From Primulina eburnea (Eukaryota; Streptophyta; Magnoliopsida; Lamiales; Gesneriaceae), in contig NC_133117.1 of NCBI RefSeq assembly GCF_022965805.1, forward strand, positions 10,192,183 to 10,256,182: a DNA stretch of 64,000 bases, in the 5' to 3' direction. Shown in pieces: positions 1 to 8,069 of the stretch. Every line of letters starts with the position of its first letter. Positions within the stretch are counted from its first letter, which is position 1. The notes beneath the pieces are model-generated. The model did no database searches. It saw nothing but the letters and a program-made list of their open reading frames with translations, and was not told where the DNA came from. The translations under genes and the position numbers were made by a program.

Positions 1-577
1 ATAATTGTCCCTGTTTGGTAGAAAGATCGAATCGTGATGCTTGAGCTGCTGTGCGGTTTAAATATTTGAGTTGCACAATTACTACTAGCTATAGGTTTTG
101 GTAAAACGGTAAGCACTCGGTCCTACACAACATATTAACTTCTCATTATAATTTCACAAACTTATTCGATATTAAATCCTCAACTGAAGAATTATACCTC
201 AAACACGTCGAACCTACAACAAAAATCCGATATATATATATAGAACAATTCAAAATACAAAAACAATTTAAATCGGAACGAGTAAAATACCAATAAAATA
301 AAATAAAAAAGTAAGTGATTTCGGGAAAGTAAAACAATTTAAATGGGTAAAACAATTTAAATCGTAGCGAGTAAAACAAATATCCAAAATAAGTTGAAGT
401 TGTTGGATATTCGATCTTCAGTTGTAGCTCATGGTTGTCGAAGCCTTGATTGTGGGCGGCTGGCTTGCTGGCTAGAGCAAGGAAGAAAAGGGCGATGGAA
501 CAAGGAGGTTGGGGATGGGTTTTCTATCTTCTTCCTTCCCTTTTTTTAATGGGTAAGCGCATGTATATGCATATCAT
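1..577. other. Left flank of the nest; no gene seen
   Basis: AT-rich DNA outside element A. Short open frames here have no recognisable domain. On the minus strand the first 150 bases look like a dispersed plant repeat end, but I cannot delimit it. This stretch may continue the old Copia LTR relic that lies on the other side of element A (42296-43161), because A splits a single target site. The homology of this left part to any LTR in the window is not clear. Confidence 0.4.
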
Positions 578-582
578 ATAAT

Positions 583-1638
583 TTTTAGAAACAAAATTTC
601 AGTGATTTGATAAACTAAACTTCAAACCTATTAGATTAACTGATCAAAGTCATACGAGCCTAACCGACTGAAATCTTACAACTATTATTAGCCGAAGATT
701 GCAAACTGATCAAGTGTATACAACTGAATGCGTATAAGCTAAAAATTATACACGTCATCAGTTGAAGCAGAAATATAACTGACTGATCAGTTGGGAATTG
801 ATCAGTTGAAACAATTAGTTATAAGTTTTCCAGCAAAGTGTATTTCATCCAATCTCTCAGTTGTACACATCATCAGTCGAAAACACATTCGACAAATAGT
901 AAAAACAGACTACAACTAGTAGTGGAACGCCGCATTTCAGAGTGCAGTGTACGAATGTTAGAGAATAATGACGTGGCAATCAACGGATATATCGATTCAA
1001 ATGTTATTTAATATTACCGTTGAGAGGGAAGCCTATAAATAGGTGAAGAGATCAGCTGAGAACATAACATTCGAATTACTATTCTATTCAAGCTTGTTGT
1101 TACTCTGCTAAAATCACGACTCGTATTCAGATATCAAAGCTCACTCTTATCAGAGTTATCGGTAGAAATCAAGGCTACCTTTACGAGCTTGTTAGCACCT
1201 TGAAATCTTTGTTAGATTTATACTCAAGTTGTGTTATATTCAGTCGCACTGTAAAAGTTATTGTATACTAAGAGTTTCAGTTTTGGCAAGTGCTAAGTCC
1301 AAACTGAAGTGGGTCAGTACAAAGTTTGTATTCGATCAAAGTCTTTTAGTGAAAATCCTATCTTCGTGATAGAAGGGGTGACGTAGGAGTCATTCCATTC
1401 TTCGAACATCCAGAAACAATCGTGTGCATTTAATTTCAGTTACGATCAATTATTCTATCTTTCAGTCAGTTTATTTTCGCAACTGTTTTTCACTTAAACT
1501 GATTGTTATTGACCGACGAGATACCGAGGATCAGTTTGTCACTAAACTGAACTCAATATTCGAAAAGAATACAAAACTCGATAGTGTTTATTCAACCCCC
1601 CCTTCTAAACACTTTCCACCTTCTAACCGATCCTTTCA
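583..1638 (+). repeat. Element A 5' LTR
   Basis: It matches 41251-42290 along its whole length with scattered substitutions and one indel of about 16 bp. The 3' copy begins TGTTGGAAAC; the 5' copy has decayed to TTTTAGAAAC. The end is ...GATCCTTTCA, followed two bases later by the primer binding site. A TATA box (TATAAATAG) lies at 1034-1042, just before a conserved stretch that probably holds the transcription start. Confidence 0.92.
1034..1042 (+). promoter_or_regulatory. LTR TATA box of element A
   Basis: TATAAATAG lies in a conserved part of the LTR, and the 3' LTR has TATAAATAT at the same place. This is the expected position for the U3/R core promoter. The same motif occurs in the LTRs of elements B and C. 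Confidence 0.65.
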
Positions 1639-1640
1639 AG

Positions 1641-1652
1641 TGGTATCAGAGC
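1641..1652 (+). other. Primer binding site, element A
   Basis: TGGTATCAGAGC is complementary to the 3' end of plant initiator tRNA-Met and starts two bases after the LTR. This site is usual in plant Copia elements. Confidence 0.9.
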
Positions 1653-1696
1653 AGTTGTATCTTGTCCAAAGAATATCTCTACTCAAACTATTGATC

Positions 1697-2392
1697 ATGT
1701 CTTCCTTCAACAAGATCCCAATGTTTTCCAGAGAGGACTTCGATGATTGGAAAATCAGGATACAGGCTCACTTAGCTGCACAAGACGATGATATGTGGTA
1801 CGTCATCACTGACGGACCTATGAAGATTCTGAGAGCCAACACAGCAGTTGCAATCACTGATGGGGCACCTCACAGAATTGAAAAGTCCAGAGATGAGTGG
1901 ACTGCTGAAGACAAAAGAAAAGCAAATCTGGACAATGTAGCAAAGGACATAATGTACAAAACGCTGGACAAAGTAACGTTCAGTAAAATCAAAATGTGCA
2001 AGACAGCTAAAGAGATTTGGGAAAAGCTGATACAGCTTTGTGAAGGAAATGAACAAACCAAGGAGAATAAACTTTCTGTTGCTGTTCAGAAGTTTGACAA
2101 CATAAAGATGAGAGCTGGAGAATCGATGTATGAATATGATGAAAGAGTCAGCTGTATCATCAATGAACTCAATTCACTTGGAAAAGTGTATACCAACAAA
2201 GAAGTTGCTCTAAAAGTGATCAGAGGTCTTCCCAAGGAGTGGGACGTAAAGACCATGGCAATGAGGGAATCCAAGGATCTAAACAAGGTTGAGCTTCATG
2301 ATCTATTTGCTGATCTGAAGGCCTATGAGTTTGAGCTGCAAACTCGTGAAGGAGAACCATCCACTCCAGCAGCAACTACTGCCTTAGCTGCT
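1697..2392 (+). pseudogene. Element A gag, N-terminal part (split by B)
   Basis: The Copia gag polyprotein packages element RNA. The open frame runs upstream into the LTR, but the ATG at 1697 matches the start of the sister gag in C (MSSFNKIPMFSREDFDDWK). The visible part is the gag core, with WKIRIQAHLAAQDDDMWYVI near the start and EIWEKLIQLCEGN and LNSLGKVYTNKEVALKVIRG further on. The frame is intact to 2392, where element B enters after codons for LAA. It resumes at 14083 with VRTEPTGSVEK, exactly as in C. So this segment was open when B inserted. The gene as a whole is broken by B and by later stops. Confidence 0.9.
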
Positions 2393-3148
2393 TGATGTCA
2401 CCCGGGCGAAATGGTCGAGTCGGGTCGGGAACTCTACCGGGTAAACTATCAAAAATTTATAATGAGGGAAACTGAACAAGAATTGTATCGGTGATGAGGA
2501 TATATCTCTGCAATATGGTTTCAGCTGTGACCTGTAAACAAGGAAAGGAACTCGTGAATGGGCGCCGGTGGGGTGTCCGGCGTGGTCACTCCGATGCTTA
2601 AGTCAGCAGGGTACTCAAGCAAGAAAACCAATGTAGCCAAGTGATGGCTGTGATGATTGGTGTATAATAAATGAGAGTATTAAATGTCAATGAGTGTCTG
2701 AGTGTGTGTTAAATACGGATAAAAACCTGGTATTTATAGTAGAGGAAGCAATGATGACCTCGTTTTTTGTGTGTGGGCATTAAATATAGTAGGGTGGCTG
2801 ATTGTACCCTATTATTCTGACATGTCAAATCATATGCTAGTCCTATCTCGTCTATCCTGTCAACCATTAATATTAACCAGGGATAGGTCGGCTGGATATG
2901 CAATCTATTAAGTCAACGCCATTAAATGCTCCCCCCGCATCGAGGTGACAGAGGAGAAAACTTCCCGGGTAGTCTTGTCAGAACTCGGGCGCCACGTCCT
3001 AGGCGACCTATGACCCAGGATATGAGTGTTTGCTTCCGTATTCAACTTTGAAAATATTCTGCCCTGACCCGGGCGCCGTTCATGGGCCTGCCACATGACC
3101 CGAGAGATCCCAGATCCTACTAATGTCCCGGGACATATCGGGGCATCA
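2393..3148 (-). repeat. Element B 3' LTR (left copy)
   Basis: It is the same length as 13322-14077 and differs from it at about 14 positions by eye. On the minus strand it reads TGATGCCCCG...GTGACATCA. ACTATAAATA on the minus strand (2731-2740) is the likely TATA box. Confidence 0.93.
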
Positions 3149-3161
3149 CCACTCCCTCCTT
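3149..3161 (-). other. Polypurine tract, element B
   Basis: The minus-strand reading AAGGAGGGAGTGG abuts the 3' LTR, where plus-strand DNA synthesis is primed in LTR elements. The following 290 bases (3162-3450) hold no gene that I can see and form the upstream region of ORF-a. Confidence 0.7.
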
Positions 3162-3450
3162 AAATAGTCGGGCTAGAGTCTACTCGCTGTCCCGATTAGT
3201 CACATGTGCCCGGTCAGGAAAGTCATTTTAGCATGCTTCCGAGACTGACTGTACCGTACTGATACCTGTACATCGCTGAGATATGTCTTATACTGCAACC
3301 TTATCCAAAGCATTTTATGTTCTCGAGGATGATTTATCGTGATATTTCGATATCTGTGCACGTCTCTTCAACTGGGGGGTACAACTTCCAACACTCATCT
3401 TACTCGTCCACGTGTTAAGAGATCAACGGCTGTGATTAACCCCTCACTCC

Positions 3451-3459
3451 TATATATAA
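3451..3459 (+). promoter_or_regulatory. TATA box of ORF-a in element B
   Basis: TATATATAA stands 62 nt before the ATG at 3513, in a CT-rich then A-rich leader typical of a plant core promoter. The element's own LTR promoter fires in the opposite direction, so this is an internal, independent promoter. Confidence 0.55.
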
Positions 3460-3512
3460 CAGCACCTTTTCCCCAAAATTCCATCAGTTAGCCTACTACT
3501 CAAAGAATCAAT

Positions 3513-3929
3513 ATGGCGAGTTCAAGCATCCCGAAGGCTCTCGTCACGGAGGAAGTTTCGCATGAATATTCCGAGAAGAGAAAAGCTGAGATAGAAGACG
3601 AAGTGTTCCAGAAGATTATTTGCTACTGGGAAAAACTCCATAAATTACAACTTCTTTACGAAGCCGGGGAAGCTACTGCTTCGAGACTGGTGGTAAAGAT
3701 GGAGAAGTACCGAGATCGCCTGAATGTGACCGAGAGGGTGAACATTTTCGAAGGCGACTACGTATACCAACTGATGCTGTTTAAGGAGAGGAAGATCTTA
3801 TCGAGCGTCACGGGCTCCGATAGTTTCCTCAAGGCGTCCACCAGTGAATTAAGAAAATGGAGGACCATGTGGACACTCTTTGTAGAGAAAGAATACTTTA
3901 ATGTAATCCGCAAAAATGCTCTTAAATAA
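3513..3929 (+). CDS. ORF-a of element B: small antisense accessory protein, new family
   Basis: A 138-residue protein of unknown function, antisense to gag-pol of element B. It is hydrophilic and probably helical, with no signal peptide or membrane segment. Residues about 29-132 align without gaps to the protein at 25906-26298 in Copia element C, with about 38 of 104 identical by hand. Shared landmarks are EDEVF, YWE, LLY..G, V..F...Y.Y.L.L.KE, S..F.K.S, the two W residues and VE.EY. It is also recognisably related to the ORF-b proteins (VFQK, WEK, KY..R, the W...W spacing). It has its own TATA box at 3451. The stop codon lies in CTTAAATAAAATT, so it overlaps an AATAAA poly(A)-type signal. 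The frame is intact. I know no domain name for it. Confidence 0.75.
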   Translation: MASSSIPKALVTEEVSHEYSEKRKAEIEDEVFQKIICYWEKLHKLQLLYEAGEATASRLVVKMEKYRDRLNVTERVNIFEGDYVYQLMLFKERKILSSVTGSDSFLKASTSELRKWRTMWTLFVEKEYFNVIRKNALK

Positions 3930-4374
3930 AATTCATACTTTTCATCTCTATTCTTTACTTTTGGAACCCGGGTCTAATGTCCATTATGGCAGGCATACTA
4001 TTAAATTGAGTAAAATACCTAGTTAATAACTGAAATGACTGATGAAGGCTTTTAATATCTCGGGTCCAGAACATCACGCCGGGTCTTCACACTTCCGAGA
4101 CGTTAGGACTTTTAATCTTCGAGTCACGACAGTCATAATTATGCATGAATGGTCATTGAGCCTTAGCTGAGAACTTTTCATATTCTGAGACGCTTCGATA
4201 ACTGCACACACCCTTTTACCTTCCCGATGCGACCTCCGAGGCATTTATTGATAATCCGCGTGTATGTATTTTAGTGGATTTGATAAATTCTCTCTCCAAA
4301 TAAATGACAATATGCTTTGATTAACTCTAGGCCTTTCGAATTCCTTCGTATTAAATGCCTTCTCCCTGTTTCTT
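3930..4374 (+). other. Spacer between ORF-a and ORF-b, element B
   Basis: Non-coding as far as I can see. It should hold the 3' end of the ORF-a transcript and the upstream promoter region of ORF-b. Confidence 0.5.
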
Positions 4375-4385
4375 CTATAAATAAG
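4375..4385 (+). promoter_or_regulatory. TATA box of ORF-b in element B
   Basis: CTATAAATAAG lies 45 nt before the ATG at 4420. The same 11 bases occur as the TATA box of ORF-a in Copia element C (25841-25851), so the core promoter is shared as well as the protein. Confidence 0.6.
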
Positions 4386-4419
4386 CACGTGGACAAGATG
4401 CATCGGCACTAGCAGGAAA

Positions 4420-4864
4420 ATGTCGAGCTCAAGCGATTCTAGTACCTGTAGCACTGCCATCTCCTCCATTGGCGCACAAAGTCAGACATCAGCTGAGTTG
4501 CGTCCATACGTGGAGAACTTTAAAAGGACTGTCGACGAGTACATCCTAGCCAAGGTTATATGTACTTGGCATAAACTTCAGTTTATCGGCCTTCTACACC
4601 TGAACGGTACGGTCCTCACCCGTTCTCAGAGGCTGGTAATGAGGATACAGACGGGAGCTGGAGGTAGCTCGTATTGAAGAGTTGTTGACTGATCAGAACC
4701 TGCTGCATGCCATGTTGTGGAAGGAATGGCATCACCTAAATAAGATTTCGAACACCGACTCCTTCGCCAATCTCCACATCCAAGAGGTTGCCGACTGGAT
4801 GGATGAATGGAAAGGCCGAGTGGCCTCTGAAATATCTGTAATACGGCGTCGGCCATTTCCTTAA
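4420..4864 (+). pseudogene. ORF-b of element B: small antisense accessory gene, one frameshift
   Basis: A second member of the ORF-a/ORF-b family, unknown function. The first frame (4420 to about 4640) begins MSSSSDSSTCS and carries VDEYILAKVICTWHKLQ. Homology to ORF-b of element C then jumps one base, somewhere in 4635-4652, and continues in the next frame through LLHAMLWKEWHHLNKIS to the stop at 4862-4864. The ORF-b protein in C has LLEAMLWKEWHVVDKIS at that point. A single-base indel therefore breaks an otherwise complete gene of about 148 codons. The stop context CTTAATAAGATT matches the other three family genes. The DNA around the start (GAGCTCAAGCGA) resembles that of ORF-a in C. Confidence 0.75.
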
Positions 4865-5308
4865 TAAGATTTTCAATTATTGCTTCTCGTGTCTTTTTGA
4901 TTTTCTGCAAGTGGATTAACACGAATGGACCTAATAATGATCAATAATCGAAAAATTGAACAAATTAGCTTAAAACTTGTCGTAGAATGCCAGGGCCTTA
5001 TCTTCTCGAGCCATCGGATAAGATGGCAAGAGCTGTCTTTCTTAGGCCGGGCCGTTATATCCTCCGTGCTTTGAGATTCTTTTCTGATTTATGTTCCCCA
5101 GGTAGTCGATGCGCAGTCATAATGACCAATTCTCTACTGACATGCTGTCAGAGCCTGTACACATTCCCAGCTATTCAAACAATCATGACACCTCGATTCT
5201 CGCGTGTGTCTTTTCAAATTTCCCGCTTAATCATACCGCTCGATTCCCAAGGCCAATCTAGCCCGTCCAATCAATCTCGGATCGACGGTATAGATCTTCT
5301 TTTTTCCC
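4865..5308 (+). other. Spacer upstream of the long antisense gene, element B
   Basis: An open frame of 139 codons (4987-5406) runs through here but overlaps the promoter and leader of the next gene and has no family resemblance. I read the stretch as non-coding promoter and leader DNA. Confidence 0.45.
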
Positions 5309-5317
5309 TATATATAG
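5309..5317 (+). promoter_or_regulatory. TATA box of the spliced antisense gene, element B
   Basis: TATATATAG follows a T-rich run. The predicted ATG is at 5501, so the leader is about 150-190 nt, or shorter if a leader intron is removed; a strong donor-like CAGTAAGT lies at about 5456-5463. It is the third independent TATA box on this strand of B. Confidence 0.5.
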
Positions 5318-5500
5318 CAGTTCGTCGGTTTCCCAAAAATCATTTGCAAATTCACCTTGCAGCGAAGCTCTGTCGAATTCTTCTTTCGGGCCTCTCCGTT
5401 ACGTAGATCTTTCCAGCAACCTCTCCGGCTATCAACCACCATTTTTGCTTCTTTTCAGTAAGTTCTTCTTTTCTCGCATCTTATTTACTCCTTTTCCATC

Positions 5501-7738
5501 ATGTCTAACTCTACCTCTTCTACTTCCGGTAAGAATGTTAGAGGTCGATCAGAAGACACTTCCCATACCCCTTCTGAACAATCTATTCAAATTCCAAGGG
5601 GTGTTCCTACTGTTTCTTCTCGACCCCTTCCCTAGAAGGTTGCTAAAGCGTCTTCCTCCCGACCCCTGGGCTCCCCGAGTAAGGGGAAAGATAAAATAAC
5701 AGGGCCCTTTTGGTTTTCCACGGTGACCTCCACTCTCCACCCGCGTAGTTTAGGAGAAATCCGGTCTCTGGGAGCTATTCCCTCTTCTTATGACATCAGA
5801 ATTCCCGGACCGAACGACCATCCCGACACCCCTCCCCCTGGATACCATGCTTTCTTCATTGAGCAGCTTAAGAGTGGTCTCCGCTTCCCGGTGTATCATT
5901 TCTTTGAAGGAGTTGGTCGATTTTTTAATCTCCCTCTTAATCATCTTCATCCCAATGTCTTTCGTATTATGGCGGCTACCTTCATCTTGTTCCCTATGAA
6001 GCTTATTCCCATTAACTCCTCCATCTTCCATTATTTCTATTCTTGCCGATTCAATGATGGGGTCTTCTCTTTTATGGCCCGGATGCATTATCGGTTTTTA
6101 ACCGACATCCCTTCCTCTTTGAAGGGATGGAAAACAAAATTTTTCTTCCTTCAATTTCCGACTCTCCCGAACTGTGCTTTGGGATTTCTGCCTTCCATGC
6201 CCAAACAACCTGAGCTTCTCCGGGATTTCAAGCTTCTCCCCCCTTTCACCCTTGCTTGGGATGCTTTGGGGAAGCAATCCTTCTTATCCTCCGTGCTGAT
6301 CGGGTCGAATAATTTGGCTTACTATGGGATCGGGTCCCGGCCTGAAGACCCTGTAGATCAGATCATTGATGAGTTTGATCAACCCGGGTCACAGGCGGGT
6401 AAACTGCTTTTCTCGGTTTTATTATTTTTCCCATAAATCTATTTTTTTTATTCGCTCTGTCTCTGTTGTAGCCGAAGAAGATATGATCAGAGCGAGCTTC
6501 CAAGAGGCTGCCGCGAAGAGGAAAGCGGAGCAAAAGAAGATTAGGGCGGAGAAGAGGGCTACAGAGGCCCAAGAACAGGAGGAACGCTGAGCCAGGGAAG
6601 CGGCCGAGGTTGGTGAAGTGGAAGAACGCCGAGCCAACGAGGCAGCTGAGGCTCAGGAAGCGGAAGAACGCAGAGCCAGGGAGGCAGCTGAGGCCCGGGA
6701 AGCAGAGCTTAAGGCTCGAGAGGAGGCTGTTCCTTCCCGCGAGGGACCTCTTTCTTCGGGCATGGAGGAAGACCCGACCCCTCTGAATCATCGCAAGAGA
6801 AGAGCCACGACAGGGCCAGGAGTGGAGACAATAGTGGTGGAAGATGAGCCCGAGGAGATGACTCATTCTCCTTCCTTCGCCGGTTCTTCTGCAGGTGCTT
6901 CTATTGAGAGGCCTTTGGTTCTCCTCAATATTTTTGGGGATATTATCAGTTCAGATTTAATAAGGATGATTCGAGGCCTCCTTCGCCCTAATGAGGTAGC
7001 GCATCTCCAGGGAGTTCAACCCAACATGCTTCTGAGTGAAGGAGCGTCCCGAACTTTCTTTGTAAGTCTATTATTTTGGCTTTTCCCTTTGGTACAAGCT
7101 TTCCTGACTTCTTTTATTTCTAGGGCTTACAGATGTTAATACATGGGTATGAACGGGTGGCTAAGGTGGCCAAGGGAGCTCATGCCCAAACCAAGGCCGT
7201 TCAGGAAACGCACGGCAAACTCCAGGAGGAAATTGGCCGGATTAAAGAAATCCATGAGAATGTTCTTGCCCGGGAGAAGGCCGTTTGGCAGCAGCAAATG
7301 GACTTGATCCGGGCTGAATTATCTGATGCCCGGGCAGAGGTTCAGACGGCTAGGGCAGAGGCGGAATCCTCCCCAGCTCGTGCTGAGGATTTCGAGGCAT
7401 TAGCTGCTGAGGCTAGAGAGGGGGCGCTGGCGGCCAGAGAAGAAGCAGAGTACAACCGAGTTAGGGCTGAGTACTTTCAGGCGGCTGTGACCCTTTTGAA
7501 GAATACTCAAGCAGAACAATTATCACACTTCCTGAAGTCCCCTGATTTTAAGAAGATGCTAGCCGAGAAAGCTTTCCCGTACTTTGAACAGGGCTTCAAC
7601 AAGTGCTTGGAGCAATTCGAGGAAGTCGGTCTGGTTCCAGCCGATATGGAGGATTTCCCGGATCTGGAGAAGGCTGCTGCATCCCTTCCGAATGATGAGG
7701 AGGAAAATTCAGATAAACAGGACCCCCCTGTAAATTAA
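5501..7738 (+). pseudogene. Antisense additional ORF of Tat Gypsy element, three exons, two stops
   Basis: The reading frame is continuous if two introns are removed: 6399-6471 (GTAAAC...TTGTAG) and 7062-7123 (GTAAGT...TTCTAG). Exons 5501-6398, 6472-7061 and 7124-7738 then give about 700 codons. Exon 1 has a Ser-rich start and a folded region (FFIEQLKSGLRFPVYHFFEG onward) like the putative gypsy-type transposon domain known from plant Tat elements. Exons 2 and 3 are coiled coil (repeated E/R/A with AREAAEA, then ARAEVQTARAEAE). The C-terminus is acidic. Two in-frame stops, TAG at 5633-5635 and TGA at 6588-6590, break it; both are what C-to-T changes at CAG and CGA would give. The protein's role is unknown. 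It lies antisense to pol, as in other Tat elements. Confidence 0.75.
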
Positions 7739-8069
7739 GTAACCCAGTTTTCTCTTTTTGTAATCTTTTTTCCTTTGATGAAATATATACGCTTGTTTTT
7801 TCCTCCGATTTTTTTTCCTTTCATGCTATAGTAAAATTTTGTGATCTTGATTGCTAAATGAGGTACGGTTCCTCCAGGCCGGGGTATAGGTCCCTGGTTT
7901 TAAAAGATAATCCGGGGTACGGGTCCTCCGAGCCAGGGTACGGGTCCCTGGGCTTAAAAGATAATCCGGCGTACAGGTCCTCCGGGCCAGGGTACGGGTC
8001 CCTGGGCTTAAAAGATAATCTTTTGAATAATCTCTTCATTTGATGCAGAAATAATAGATACAAATGTCT
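7739..8069. other. Convergent 3' region between antisense gene and pol
   Basis: The stop codons of the antisense gene (7738) and of pol (8070, minus strand) face each other across 331 bases. The tail of the antisense gene is T-rich with AATATATA-like sequence. Most of the rest is the 54-bp tandem repeat listed separately. Confidence 0.6.
7862..8023 (+). repeat. 54-bp tandem repeat, three copies
   Basis: Units start at 7862, 7916 and 7970. Each carries GGTACGGGTCC, then AGGGTACGGGTCCCTGG, then TTAAAAGATAATC. The middle and last copies are the most alike. Each unit also holds two halves of a GGTACGGGTCC-like motif. The array sits exactly between two convergent genes. Confidence 0.9.

Noticed and set aside
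1424..1696. N-terminal extension of the gag of A into the LTR
   Set aside because: The frame is open by chance through LTR end and primer site. The ATG at 1697 matches the gag start in C.
2709..3096. Two minus-strand frames in the LTR of B, repeated in the other LTR
   Set aside because: They occur twice only because LTRs are copies. They lie across the TATA box and lack any domain.
4987..5406. A 139-codon frame before the long antisense gene of B
   Set aside because: It overlaps the TATA box and leader of that gene, has no relative in C and no domain-like pattern.
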